From assembly GCA_032433595.1 (NCBI GenBank), contig JASWJB010000186.1, forward strand, positions 23,683-87,682: a stretch of DNA of 64,000 nt. Reading direction: 5' to 3'. The stretch comes from Conoideocrella luteorostrata (taxonomy: Eukaryota > Ascomycota > Sordariomycetes > Hypocreales > Clavicipitaceae). Below the pieces are notes generated by a model, which saw nothing but the letters and a program-made list of their open reading frames with translations, did no database searches and was not told the origin of the DNA. Below are positions 11,295 to 25,900 of the stretch, one piece after another (position 1 is the first letter of the stretch; each line of letters opens with the position of its first letter). A program made the translations under genes and the position numbers.

Positions 11295-13518
11295 GGTTAA
11301 TTCCTTTTTTTTTTTTTGGTGGATGCAGTCATCAACAAGTAGTTGTAAATTCTTGGAGCCCGTCTGGGTGCAGGAATTGGGTGAGTGAGTGAAGCTGCAA
11401 TCCGTGCTCTCTACGTTGGGCTGGGACGTGTTGTAGAATCAGGAGAGTGTGCATACCGAAGAAAGGGTCCGATTCTTGGAGCAAACGCATACAGATTTTG
11501 GAGCGCGACATCAAGCTATCCTGCACATGCGAGTGTGGATTGCATGCACACACTGCATGCACGATAGGCAGCTAATTTAACGCAGTAGAGTTGCAATCTA
11601 CTCCATGGACGAGCGATCCAATCGGAGAACAAGTTCTGACGTTTGGTTTGATTTCACTAGTTGGATCGACGCTGCCGGATGAACCGGTATAGTGGTACGG
11701 AGTGAAGGAATGGCTGTGCAGTTGGCAGAGAACGAACGCACAATACGCACATTGCGTCAAACCAGATAGATACTCACTTTCAGCGACCATGTGGTCTGCA
11801 GATCGGCAACCGCCAATACCGTTGGAGGCACAAAATTTCTGCCTATCTCCAGGTATCTTTTTCGCCGGCAGGTAAGTAAAAACCTTATGCCGCAGATTGT
11901 AGCTGTTGACGCCTCCTGGCTCAGCCGCACGGGCAGAGTCCACAGCAGATGGGCATGTGTTTCCGCTTGGACGGACATTGAGCACCACGCGCGCCATTGC
12001 CGTTCCCATTAAGTGATGCGCAGTAATAAATTGTAATATTCCGGGGATGCATGAGCAGCTGCATGCCTACTACAGTTATCAGGCTTGTTGGCCGCGATAA
12101 AGGGAGCACAGTACTCCGTACAGCACAGAGCAAGGGGGTGGTCACAGCACTAGTTAATAATGGCCGTCTGCTCAGAGCCCCCAAGTTCTCCGAGTAGTTA
12201 CGGAGTACTCCGTAGATTATGTGCAAATTAATTGAAATGGCCGGCTCACATCACCTGCACCATGAATGAATCGCGCTGTGGCCGAGACACATTAACTACT
12301 AGTAGTCCATCGTGAGGTGCTGAGGTCTGGAACAGAAGCTGGGGAGCCTGACTCGAAGGCCTGTAGAGCTGGGGAGGGTGTGCGATTCACAAGTTGGTGG
12401 ACGGGTCGAGGCTCCCACGATGAGAGTCGAAGTGTGCTGTTTGCTGCAAGCAATTAACTATATAGCTGACAGACTCCGTATAGGGTATTTTGTTTCCCGT
12501 CCATTTCTGGGCTTGTACGGAGTACGAGGATGTGTATCAGAACACTCCGAGGTCACTTGTCAGTCGCGAAATTGCGTTCAACATCCCCCCCCCTCCTATA
12601 TGCAGTCGGGGTCCCCAGATGGATGGATTGCGTGCCGGGACAGGTTGAGAGACATGAAATGCGTAGTTGCTCTGTTGACGGAAGGTGTTTCTGGCAGGCC
12701 GGTGATGATTGTCCAGGCACGGAGTACGGAGTACAGAATGCTCTCTTCGTTGTCAACTTCAACGGTGCGCGCAACTGCAGCATTACGTAACATGCCAAAG
12801 CTTTGCTCCGTACTCAGCAGAGTCTGCGGAGTACGGACTATCGTAACGGCTTATACCAAAGCGACATTAAATTCCACAATTCTACACCGCCAACGCACTT
12901 GGCTTCATATTCAATAACAGTACGGAGTATTCAAGGGACTCATCAAGCAGCTGCCGATCAATATGGCAGGACAATGCTGTGTGCACTACCACCGTTTCCT
13001 TCGCTTAGCATCCAGTTTCCGGGTTGTGGTGGTGCTATAACTAACTAAAGAGATACGTCGTTTTCCCCGCTAGTAACGGCCTTGACGTTCCGTTGCTTGG
13101 CTCTCGGCGGGCACAGTCCTACAACAGGTAGTATTCCCCCTTCACACGATGCGTCACGAAGTAACCTGCGAGCGGTATTGGTATTCCCGGAGAGAATGAG
13201 CCCTCGGTACCAGTGCTCCATGAACCGCCGGAGCTTTGCGCGGCAAAAGTAAAATCTCTCGCTCGGGCTGCTGTTAGCTGCCAGCGTTGATGAGCTGCCG
13301 ATTGGAGGAGAGAGAAGACGCTTTGCCACCACGGCATGTTTGCACCCTTGTTTCCTCACACCTAATGAAGCTATCTTCTCGACAAATACCATCGCGTCTG
13401 CGCTGTCAACACTCGCCAGCGTGGCATGCCTTTGCACTTACAATACGGAACGGCCGCATTCAGGCTCTGACCCGTCCGCTTCCAAGCCCAACATGAGGTT
13501 GATGGGGGGGGGTGAAGG

Positions 13519-13556
13519 GCAGCAGGAGCAGCAAGAACAGCAAGAACAGCAAGAAG
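13519..13556. repeat. CAGCAAGAA-type short tandem repeat
   Basis: Degenerate 9-mers (CAGCAAGAA and CAGGAGCAG variants) are repeated about four times. Seen directly. Confidence 0.75.
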
Positions 13557-14974
13557 ACGCCAACGCGGCTACAGCGCCAGTAACTTGCTAAGCCAACCAA
13601 GAAAATTGAACCCCGACCAGTAGTTACGGTGAATCTCACCATTTCTGCTACAAAAGGTGACACCAAAGTATAGTTAGTTAATGCTGCCCCGGCCCTTGGG
13701 CCGTTGATGGGTGACCGCCACTGGCGCCGGGGGGTTAGGCTGTCCAGCCAACCTCGTCCAGCCGTGGATTCAATCCCGAACTGCCACCTATGGGTCTGCT
13801 CCTGCGACTTTCGAAATAGAGTACCGAGTACTCCGTACTCCGTAAGAAGAGGCCCATCGGTCGATGTCTCTTCTTTTACGCCAGACATACGCAAATGCTC
13901 GCGTAACACATGCCGTGATAGTGGCAGGCCGACCCTCTAGCTCCTTGGTCTCAGCCCGTCAGCGTCCGCGCAAACAAAACCAGGTGTCTCACTCTCAGAT
14001 CACCGAGGGCGAAACAGAAGGCGTCTTTTGGCGCCATTCTGCTGAAGTTGGCTGGGACGACCCAGACCAGGCCAGGTCAGGCCAGACAAGGACAGACGGG
14101 CGTCGACGGCAGTGGTTCAGCGTCAAAGGCCAGCGTCAAAGGCTTGAGCCAAAGGCACACACCCCTGGGAATCCAAGACACCGGAGACAGACCCCCAAGA
14201 TCCCAAGACGAGCTCCATCTGCCCCAGTCTGATGGTCTAGCGTGACCTGGAAGCCCCGGCGCCACAACGTCACCGGCAGACACATTGACTGTCACCGCTT
14301 TCGGAGGTCCCTGCCTGCTTGACTCTGTCGTTGCCGGTCCGGAGAGCCAATTCTGCATCCCCACGCGGCCGGATTTCTAATTGAACGGTGAACCCGTACA
14401 CCCAACCGCCCTTATCATGTGTTCTTGGAAGAGCGGGACTCGAGACCCTTTGTGAGCCCCAACAAGGGGAAATCTGGGTAAAGAACTGGCAAAAGCATGC
14501 TGTTTGTCGCGATTGCTTTTTCTCGTAATTGCCTGGCTACTCCCTACTCGTAGTTTGGCCAATCCCCCCCTCACCGCAGTTGGCCGTCTGAAAATGCATC
14601 GTTCTTTCTTTGCCTAACTCTACTTCTAATACGCAGTTTTCCGTCCTGGCAAAGAAATCTACCAACTAGGCTGTCCTATGTTGCAATCGTCTCTTTGCTT
14701 CTCTATGATTCGAGACATGGCTACCTTGCCTTCTTTTTGTCTGGCCGTCTATCCAAGTGGTCGCCGAAGCCTGGTTCGCCTACCCCGTACTCTATGCTCC
14801 ATACGGAGTACTCTGTAGTAGTAGTTGCAATACAACTCGACTCAACGCCATGCCGATAACTCCTAGCCCTTATTTTGAAGGATCTGCAAGATTACCACCA
14901 CTTTCCGCGACGGGGCCATGCGATATCTTGCGGGCCAGCCGCCCATCCCCGGCCTCGAAGTCAAGGCTTTGACA

Positions 14975-15012
14975 CCGGCTCTGGCTCTGGCACTGGCTCT
15001 GGCTCTGGCTGG
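14975..15012. repeat. GGCTCT hexamer tandem repeat
   Basis: Six GGCTCT/GGCACT units run consecutively. Seen directly; no coding frame supports a repeat protein here. Confidence 0.8.
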
Positions 15013-15557
15013 TCACGGCAGGCGATTTCTGCATAATGCCATCCGCCTCGTTAATCCAACAAGGCAGGCATGCTGAGAAGCAGCAAGCAACAAGGTCGCG
15101 GCGGGACGCAAACCAGCCGATCCGGCATCTCCACCAACAATGTGGAACCACGCTTTTGTGCCCGGGGGGGGGGGCGTGCGCCTCGAGTGGGAATAGGCAA
15201 AGAGATTGTGCATGCGGCCTGAATCATCGCCGCCCACTTCTAGTACTTTCTCTTCGCCGTCCCTATAAAGCAGCGCCATCCGCATGACGCATGTCACCAT
15301 CAGCCTGGCCGTGATCCTCTCCCTTTTGCCATATTTTTTTACGGAACGTTGACTCCCACTTTGCGTTGGCCCTTTCTTGTCTCTCGAGCAAGTGATTTGG
15401 TCTCTTAATTGTCTACTCTACGCTCGTTTTGAGTATCTTATCGCCATCTGCACCGCTCCTCCTCGCAGCCGAACGAACGCTCCCTGTCCTCGGCTCAGCC
15501 TGCGTCACGAATCCAAATCTTTCGCTTCGCAGATCAAGCAGCGACAACACGGTCATC

Positions 15558-15849
15558 ATGGCCCCCAAGAAGCTCAAATGCAGTGCCAAGGAATGCCGGG
15601 AGCAACTCTCGCCCTTTCCCGTGCTCTGTAGCTTCTGCCACGGCCGCTTCTGCAACAAGCACCGCATGTTGGAAGACCATCAATGCCCCGAGCTTGAGGA
15701 CGTAAGTCAACAACTCCAGGACCGATCCACTCTGCAAGACTGGCTTGCTAACTTGTTTGCTTCCTTTCCACCAGTGCAAGAAGCAGGAACACGAGCGCAA
15801 CGCTGCAAAACTGGAAGCGGAGCGAACGCCCGTTATTCGTGGTGTCTAG
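15558..15849 (+). CDS. Small AN1-type zinc-finger protein
   Basis: Exons 15558-15701 and 15775-15849 (intron 73 bp, donor GTAAGT, TTGCTAAC branch, CAG acceptor, phase 0) encode 72 residues. Residues 8-43 form an AN1 finger. The ligands read C-x4-C, C-x2-C, C-x2-H and H-x-C in the family order. The rest is a charged helix rich in Lys and Glu that ends in TPVIRGV. AN1 fingers bind two zinc ions and occur in stress-response and ubiquitin/proteasome-linked proteins such as the Cuz1/ZFAND group. This protein is far shorter and consists of little but the finger, so only a general zinc-binding role is supported. The intron falls right after the finger. Confidence 0.85.
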
Positions 15850-16882
15850 ATGGGGCGGCAGCACCTGATTGATTGCATGCCCGCAGCTGCAGCTGCACCG
15901 ATAGGCCCCCGGTCCGGCCGTAGCGACAAAAACCCGTCCACCGGTCCACACCGGGCGTCCGTAAACGAACTCATGCACATTTTCTATCAACGAAAATATG
16001 ACTACACGATCTTCTCCTTTTTTTCTCTTTTTCTTTCTTGTTTTCAGACTCCTACTTCTGAGCGATTCTCTGTTGGTGGCATGACTTTTCAGTGGTTAAA
16101 GGCGAGGCGTAAACGGCCACAGTTGTACTCTATCTATGGAGATCCCAGCGGGACAGAAGTTGGACTAGTCGCACGGCGTAACGGGCTCCATGTAATTTAC
16201 TTTTTTTTCTTCTTCTTCTTTTGTTGCCATGCGTGGGACTTGCTTTACATTACCACACCTCAAGTTAAAGAAATTGAGTTTTCTGATGCATTCTCCCTAG
16301 ATTGCTGTGGAACACCAACTCTCATGTGTGATGTGCGCCGTCGCCCTTGCTTCCGTTCTAATCATGCGTTTCAGACAAAGGCCCTTTGATTTCCCGCCTC
16401 TTTGCTATGCGCGGGCATGAATTGCCATGGTCAATTGGCGGAACACAATGAAAAAAAATCCACACCACAGCGCATCTTGGGTATCAAACATAATTGGGCT
16501 GTGCGACCCCGTCTTCCCCCCTCAATTGTTCATTAGGCATGCATGCATGAATGCATTGGCCGACAACATGTTCACCTTCAAGTGGTTGACCGTCCAATCT
16601 GGGGGTAAGTGAGGGTGTGGTGTGGTGTGGAAGGGCGTATGCAGCCCGTCTACAGACACGGCTCACGCCACAATTCTGGCCCCCTCGGTTGTTTCGTGGC
16701 TTCCAAAGGACAAACTGGACTGATCAAAATTCGGAAGTGCTATTCACAGCTGTACTCCGTGGAGCGTAGTCTGGTGACTACGTTGCCACTGTTGGGGGTT
16801 AGGGTTTACTATAATATACAATATACAAAATTGTATTGCTGCAATATGTCCAGTAAATATTAATGTGTATCTAATCGTCTGG
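15850..16882. other. Intergenic region between convergent genes
   Basis: This is 3' flank of both the AN1 and NTH1 genes. It holds two pyrimidine tracts (about 16015-16042 and 16200-16222) and nothing I recognise as a gene. The longest open frame, 179 codons, is made of these tracts and flanking noise. Confidence 0.55.
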
Positions 16883-18179
16883 TCATTTGGGAGACGTTTC
16901 ATGAGCAAGCTCGTCCATCACAACTGCCTCCTCCACGACTACCTCTGTCTTCACAACCCCATTGTTCTCCAACTTGATCTCTTCTTGCTCCTTGACTTTC
17001 CTCCCTTCAAGCACCTTCTTCCGCTCCGCGGCTTTACATAGCCCCTGCAACCCCAGATCGCAATCACCGCACCGTCTTCCCACGGGCAGGCAGACAGTTT
17101 GTCCGAAGCCGACGAGCAACCAGTTGATTTCTCGCCATTTGTCCCTTGGCAGCCACGACTGCAGGGCCAAGCGTGTTTCTTCCGGCGTTTTCGTCTTGTT
17201 CCACCCCCACAGGTTGGTGATGCGGTGCACATGTACGTCCACGCCTATGCCCTCGGTGCGATCCCATGCTGCCGAGAGGCAGAGGTAGGCCATTTTGGGG
17301 CCCACCCCTGGGAGAGATGTAAGGCCGGAGATTGTGTCGGGAATGTCATCGTTGAATTGGTCTCGGAGGATGATAGCAGCTTGTTTTATGTACCTTTGTT
17401 CGATTAGTTACCGATACCTATCCGCGATATCTGGAAAGGGGGGTTTGTGAGAAGGGGGAAACGCACTTTGTCTTGTTGTTGTGAAACCCCACTGCCCAGA
17501 TCAACTCGTTCAAGACCTTGGGATCAACTGCCAGGACGTTGTTCAGGTTCAAGCCCGCTGGAGCGCCGGGCTTATGGGCCGGCAGCTCGGTCTTCAGTCT
17601 GTGCATTGCCACAGCGTTCACCGTGTCCTTTGTCTGGCTCGAGAGCATCAAAGATATAAGCGTGTGGAATCTTTGGTCCTTTGGCGAGGCAGTCCTGTCG
17701 GCCAGTCTCTCGCAGCCCATTGTATCTACTGCCGCATTGTGGGCCGCCCCCCCAGACGACCGCATTTTCTTGACTGCATTGTACACTTCCTCCCAGTCGG
17801 AGGGTGGTGAGATGGTCGTTTCGCCCGTCGTGCCGTCTGTTTTCTTGGTCGCCGGCTTACGTGCCCGGGGCGGTTTTGCAGGCGGCGAGGATATCGAGCA
17901 TATTGATTCTTCCGTGCGCTCGGCCTTGATAGATTTCAGGGGAGATGCCGGATGAGATGTCCTCCGGCGCTTTTTGGCTGGGGGGCTAATGGAGTCTTCA
18001 ATGTCAGGTGTTGTTGTTGTTGTTGAGGTGGTGGAGGTGGTGGTCCCATTTGATGCTGGCGGTGCGGCGTAGGCGAAGCGCGAGAGGGAGCGGGTTATAC
18101 GCCGGGGGATGATGGCTGTTGGGTTGGTGTGTTGGTCGAATATCTTGGCTGTGTCTTTGGATATCCGTGAGGATCGCAT
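16883..18179 (-). CDS. NTH1: Endonuclease III homologue, DNA glycosylase/AP lyase
   Basis: Exons 18179-17467 and 17393-16883 join in phase (AA|G) over a 73-bp intron with donor GTGCGT, giving 407 residues. The first 125 or so residues are basic and disordered, with a [12 protein letters not shown] nuclear signal near residue 70. The Nth fold follows. [12 protein letters not shown] begins the helical domain. The helix-hairpin-helix LPGVGPK carries the expected catalytic lysine (about K271), and GVDVHVHR the catalytic aspartate (about D290). Four cysteines in C-x6-C-x2-C-x7-C form the [4Fe-4S] loop near the end. The family removes oxidised pyrimidines and nicks the abasic site in base-excision repair, in nucleus and often mitochondria. 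The start at 18179 was chosen because upstream codons in this frame look like leader sequence; an earlier start at 18410 is possible. The acidic and basic C-terminal tail is extra compared with the bacterial enzyme. Confidence 0.93.
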
Positions 18180-20223
18180 CGTCGGGGATTGGGAGGTTGG
18201 GAGGTTGGGAAATAATTTCTGCGTACGGGGTGAACCGTTTGGGGGATGATGGGTGGCCGATACGTGATGCGCCCAAGCTGCTTGCTCAATTGGGAGCTTT
18301 GAAAGGGCAATATAATGGATAGACCCTGATTGGTTGGTACACGGGGACCTTCTATTCCGTATTGTAGGCTCAATACGCTGTGGCTGATGTGTACGGACTA
18401 CAGTACACACGCCTTAGCATTTTGTTGCAGTCTACGGAGTAACTCCTCGTGCTTTATGCTTTTTGAATCCTTGTAGATTCTTCTTCTTCTCCTTCCTCTT
18501 CTTTTTTTCTTTTTTTCTTTTTTTCTTTTTTAAACAAACACTTTTACCACCCCGAGACTGCCAATAACTTCAATACTATTCGGGCACACACCTGAATTTG
18601 CCTCTCAAACCCACCTTCGAGGCAACAGGCATCTCTCTCTCTCCCTCGTTAGTTAGGAATAACCACATCACATTCCACAAGTATCCTCTTTCCACACGTA
18701 AACCGGACCAGGGATCTCCGTCTAACAGCAAAGGCTGGCGGCTTACTCCGTATGGGTTAACATTGCCATGTTCGAAGGGTCCGTCAGTCTTGGGGAGCCC
18801 ATGCTGAACCAAAAACTCACTTTTGAAGAAATCCTGAGCCGATAGTCTGTCGTCGGGAAGGCAGCAAAGAATTTTCCGAACAAGGTCAAGAAGCAGTTCC
18901 TAGTCTTTGCCTTCGAGGCGAGCCCCACGGCTCGCAAAACTTGGCTGTGGGATCGGCGTGGACGCGACCCAGTTACCCGACCATGTTAATTTTCCATGTA
19001 CATAACGCGTTGGTATAGTGTGCTAATATGCGACATGATGATTTATCATCGCCATCCCACTGGCGGTGACAGTTTTGGCTCTGTTCCAAGAAGCGTTTCG
19101 AGCTCTTCCTATCCTTGCCGCGCCAAAATCACATACAATCGGTAAGCCAAATGTGATGGGCATAGGCTGTGAAAGGAATATGATGCGGTCTGAAAGTGGT
19201 TTTTGGACGGAGCGGTATTCTAGCTCAGATTTCTTAGTATTCTCGAAAACAGAAACATCTCAGATCCCTAGCAGGATATTGTTCGGAGATATATCTATCA
19301 AGACCCAACTATCAGTCGCGTGAGAAAAACTGGTGAATCCTATAGAAGACACGCCCTGTATGCACCACGTTTGCTTGATGTAAGAAGTCTAGACCCAGGA
19401 AGATCAGTTGTAAAGTTTGATGTAGCAATTCCTTACTCAAGCCTTTGTTGGGGAACTTGTTGCGAAACTTGATAAATGTTAAACCAAGCGGGTTAAAGAC
19501 TGCCCAGTCTTGGGTGGCACAGATCTTGGGGGTCAGTAAGTTGCTACTTCTGAGTGCAGTCGTTAGCCGATAACGATCCCCCGGCTGAGGAGAACAAGAA
19601 AGAGATCAAGCCCGGACTCTGCAAGTTCACGGCAATGCCAAACGACAGAAAGGCCCCGCCAGACTCAACCAAAACCGCTGGATACCTGGTAGGGCCAAGA
19701 TGCGCAAATCCAGACCTGAATGAACATAGTGACCCCTTTGTTATCATGGCGATGCCCATGCAATGCGCCCTTTGCAAAGTGATGGGTAAGTTCAGCCAGA
19801 ATGTGGTGGGGATACACATATGCTTAGACCAATCTACGTAGTCGGTCATCACAATAACGATGACGAGAATAGGGTAAGCGTGGGGGCAGCGTATGTTCGA
19901 ATGAAAGAAAATAACATAGTGCATTTGAACTTCCGTAACTTTTCGGTCGGCTAGCCAAAGAGTAAATTCATTTGCATCTGGCCAATTGCACCAGAGCAGG
20001 TAATTGCATATTGCATTACTAGTTATGATGTACATCAGGCCATCAGGGTTCCATTCTTGGACCTGTTTATTACCAGCGCCGCCCTGTCCTCCTTGGCCGC
20101 TGCCCTCTGTCCCTATCCTCTGCCAACACTTTCAACTCCATGCAGTGACTATCCTTTATGCCATCCGAATTCATCCTCGTCATAAATTCATCGTTTGTTA
20201 CTGTACGGAACTGGCACCCACTC
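18180..20223. other. Intergenic region, no gene recognised
   Basis: It begins with the NTH1 promoter and a CTTTTTTT-rich tract at about 18480-18530, and holds half-palindromes near 18433 and 18747. Two stretches look faintly protein-like on the plus strand (18800-18970 with one in-frame stop, and 19554-19841), but neither starts properly nor matches a family I know. They may be old gene fragments. Confidence 0.4.
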
Positions 20224-21669
<1,446 letters not shown>

Positions 21670-22951
21670 GTTGCGGTTTGAGCGTTGAATTGAATAATAT
21701 TGTGAGATGAAGGTATCTTGAAAGGCGACCGATGCGTTCCGTAGACTAGCAATGAATTATATGGTGCTGGAATGGCGAGAAAGGAAGATGATATGCTGCT
21801 CTAATGCAAAATATGGATTTGCTTTCTTAAGGTTGCATGGAAATCGACGGATCGATGGAGCACCAGACCAACTACTCCGTAGACTGCAGCCTTTGACGAC
21901 AGTGCAATCCCGACACGCCGAAAAGCGCCGTTTAAGCTACCCCGCGCGACGCCGCCTGGTGATGGAGCCACCTATATCTGCGAGTCAATCCACCGCAGGC
22001 CGCCTGTTCCCCATATGTCCCTCTCCGTTTACGGAAGCACCAAGCCTCCAATCTGGTCAGTGATGTATTGCAGGGGCGCTAGTAGTATCTATATTGCGCG
22101 AGAATACAGCTCCGTCACGCTGTCCCTGCGCCTTTGGACGTTGACGTTGGATGTGAGATCCCGACCCCCGAGCGTATCCCGGATCACCGATTGACTCACC
22201 AGGTCTGTGCCACTGATAGGCTTTGCCGAACCCAATAGAGTCTCTACGGAGTACTATAACTAGTTACTGGACAATACGTCTATGTTCACTAACTCCGTAC
22301 ACCGTACGGAGTATTGCACTGCACATCTCTCCTCCCATTGCCAAGCTTAGGTGGAGCGAGTAGGCGATAACATGCGATGCCAATGAACATTCAGTGCCGC
22401 GTGCACTACGGAGTACTCTGTCTCACCATATGCGACAATGCATCGATTCTGTACTTTTTGAGCTGACCTACGAATACAGCAGCTATAACGCTGCATAGGG
22501 TCCTACTCCGTGTGGAATACATACATCTGGAATTATCCCTTTCTCACTATTCTCACATCATTAGACATTGTGGTATCAGCGCTAGTTTTTACCTAAATAT
22601 TACTGCCCCAAAGTAGCTAGTCGGTAGTTATTTAGTTAGTAGTAAACGAAGGTGGTTGCTGTAGTGTTTGAGACCACTCGGTTAAATGCCGGTCCGTATT
22701 CCGTTGCGTGCAGGGAGCTCCAAAAAATATTGGAGCGCGTTTGCTAGCTTTTGGCTGTTGTTGATCAGACCATACTCAAGAACAATTTCAAATCGTTTAA
22801 TTTACCACTGCCTCATCGAGACGACATCGCAATCCATGGTTATCCATAGTTGATTTCTCAGTGTGTGGGAAGAACTTCATTCGCTGGACTCCTCTGAGAT
22901 TTCGCGAGGGAGGTCGAGTCGGCCTGATTTGTCGCAGCCAACCCTGCCGCA
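21670..22951. other. Divergent promoter region between SFA1 and NUP85
   Basis: 1.3 kb of shared upstream sequence. It carries at least five copies of the CGGAGTA motif or half sites (about 21876, 22245, a divergent pair at 22293-22314, 22408 and 22506). No gene is seen. Confidence 0.6.
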
Positions 22952-25900
22952 ATGGCGCATCGTTTCGTGGTTCCCGATTCTAGCCCTGCGCCATCCACGC
23001 CAGACAAGAAATCCAAAAATGGCATGACCTTCTCCTTCCTTGGGGATATGCCTTCAACCACCCCGGCGGGCCCTCCTCCGTCTTCTCAGGCCTCCTTCAC
23101 CCCCGCAGGAGCTCCGTCCGAATCGTACCTTGGCAGCTCAATCATGCGAGGCGTAAACACGAGCAGCAAACCACTTGGCTTTGGAGGTAGTCAGTCGCAG
23201 AGCTCTTCGGGGCGAAACCTGTTCGGACGAAACGAACCCTCTAGCGCACCGCTTGGTCAGTCCATAAGAGGGAGAGAGCGACAGCCATCTAGCTTGAGCC
23301 GACAGTTTAGCATCAGCGATGAGGATAGCGAAGAGGATGAAGATGCCGAAGGAGAAGTGGAACTCCCCCCGCACAGCCTTTTCAGAAAATCGAGCGCCTT
23401 TTCAAATCAGGTAGAGGAGGAAGACGAGGATGCGGAAGGGGACGATATCGAGGCCGAAATCGACCGATACATTGACGAGGAAATGGACGCTGAGGAGGAT
23501 GCTGAAGGCGAAGAGCAGCACGGCCAGGACGATGAACAAATGTCCGAGGAGAACTCTGACGAGGGAGATTTGTTCTTGAATATGCGACACGACGACCGAC
23601 CTTACGGCCAGCCCATCATCGGAGAAGGCGACGACTTGATGATGCTGAATGAGCCGGCGGCGACTGATAGAGTTCGAAAGGAAGCTGAGGATATCTTTCG
23701 ACGCTCATCAGCACGTCTTGGTGGATCCACACAAAACAAAGAATTCCATTTTGCAACTATTGCCAGGGACATTTGCACACAACAGGATGCTGCTAGAATC
23801 ACTGAATCTCCAAATTTAATTCTCAAGACGGAGGATTTGGTTTGCAGACTCTATGACGAGGGTATTGGGGCCGAGGATGATGTGGAAAAGATAGACAACT
23901 CGTTAGCAAACATTACATACCGACTAGTCAAGCTCTGGAATGACTACGTTGAGGACTTGCCCCAGCCGGAAGGAGAGGATTTCGCAACTGTTGGGCCAGG
24001 GAACGGAGCTGAGCCTTTTGAGAAGGCAGCCTATATCGCTCATCTTGTTCTACGACTTCACCATAACCGATTTGACAACGACACGGAAGACGAGAAGTCC
24101 ACCCCTTTGCCTGGAGTTCTCTTTGATTGGCAAAACTCCAGCCATAATCTATACCCCGATCAGGTCCGCGAGATTACCCGTTTCAAACCGAGCCCAGCTT
24201 GCCACAACCTGTACTGGCAAACGCTTCGAAATGCACTGTTGAGGGGTGATGTAAGCGGAGCGACTCAACTCTTGAGAAATGCCGGCTGGGAGCATACCCG
24301 TAGAGGACCCCGAGGTGACAAGGCTTATACTGGCAAAGCCCTTGACAATGTGCGTCGATTTGCAGACGCCACCTGCGAGATGCTGGAGAAGTGTCCGGCC
24401 ATGAGGGGCGATTGGGATATCTGGAATAGCAGCTGGACTCTATTCCGCGTCCAGGCACGAGGATCACTCGATAGATTGACGCTCTTTGCAGAAGGCCGCG
24501 ACATACAATTGGGTGACTCCCTCGACGGCAGCTACTCTCCACAACCGCAATCCATGTCAACGCTGGCCAGAAAGGCGTCCAGTCAAATTCCTTGGGACGT
24601 ATACGAGAACTTACAAATTGTCTACGGCATCGTTCTAGGACGCCACGAGTCTATTCTGGAGACAGCCCAGGATTGGTGTGAGGCAACAGTCGGACTATTT
24701 GGATGGTGGGACGATGGAAGCCAGCACCACAAGAACCTCAGATTGTCTCATTCACGAGGCTTTGGAGCCGCTGGATCCCAGTTCGGAGGCTCGCCAGACT
24801 ATTTCGACCGTCTTGGTGCCGCATTTAGTTTGGTCCTTCGGTCGGATATGAGCCCAAATCCCATGAACCCCGTGGAGGTTGCTGTTGCTTCATGCTTTGA
24901 AGGCAACGTGAATGGTGTTATTGGTTTGTTGAGGATTTGGTCGCTTCCTGTCGCTTCCTCAGTCGCAGAGATTGCTTCGCTGGGACGGTGGCTACCGTTA
25001 ACGGAACCAACAAAGCCACTACCAACCGATACCTTGGACATGGACGACCTTGCCCTGTTGGGCGTAATGCCACCCACGAACGATGAGGTAGAGGGGATTA
25101 AAGACACCACCCTTGTTCTATACGCGAGAGAGTTGGCTGGAATCGACCATCTATCTACTTCAAGAGACGGTTGGGAGATAGCTATTCAGGTGCTGGGTAG
25201 GATGGACTTCCCGCAAAAGTCGGAGGAGACTGTTGGAGAATTGCTGAGAGACTTGCTGGCCACCCTTGATGAGAACTCCAGCACAACTGTAGACCGAATG
25301 TGGAGGATACTTAATGATCTTGGCATGATCCTTTATGCCGAAGAGTCTGCAGAGGTTGGTGCATATTATCGGACACATTGCGGCGAAATCAAGGCTAACC
25401 AAGATGATGTAGCACTTTGCGGATATCCTGTCTAAAAAGTCACACAGATATGGAGAGGCGCTCTGGTACTACGCTCTATCACATCGGCCCGATAAAGTAC
25501 GGGACGTCCTGAACCTCCTGATTTCATACTCGCTGATCCAGTCTACCGCCTTCCCGGCAGAAAAAGACCTAGATGAGGACCTCAGGAACTTGCTGTGCAA
25601 AAGGACGGAAACGCTGGAGGCTCGGGCGAAACAGGATCTGGAAGCAGCACAACTTTTAGGTCGGATGCTCAGTGGTTATGCTACGCTGCGCAAGTTCTAC
25701 GAGATCCGAGACGAGCAGAAGCTGGAGGAAATATCCAGCACGAAAAGCAAAGTGTTGAAGAAGCAAGCCGCATTTGCTCTGGTGGCTGTTATTTCAAGCG
25801 CAGATGATAACATCCGAGGAGGATTGTATGATGGCACCAGAGATGCAGTCGTAAGCGAAGATTTTCTTTTGGCTCTGCTGGGTGAAGCCACCGTCTTCAT

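Larger units (their letters stand above)
11295..15557. other. 4.2 kb gene-poor stretch rich in CGGAGTA palindromes
   Basis: I recognise no protein or RNA gene. Open frames here lack domains and are mostly products of low-complexity sequence, for example the leucine-rich minus-strand frame over the CAGCAAGAA repeat at about 13519-13556. Copies of the TACGGAGTA half site or near-matches cluster at 12112, 12199 (full palindrome), 12472, 12516, 12719, 12805, 12826 and 12921, then 13830 and about 14804. A GGCTCT hexamer repeat lies at about 14975-15012. The last 250 bases, pyrimidine-rich, are the AN1 gene promoter. Confidence 0.55.

Noticed and set aside
13690..13735. 5S rRNA-like words (GTTGATGGGTGACC)
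   Set aside because: Only a short resemblance; the rest of the 5S gene cannot be found around it.
13460..13909. 149-codon minus-strand frame with a hydrophobic leucine-rich segment
   Set aside because: The hydrophobic run is only the antisense of a CAGCAAGAA repeat.
19544..20035. Opposing frames of 163 and 95 codons
   Set aside because: Neither has an ATG-initiated domain or family match; the plus-strand frame begins right after a stop codon.
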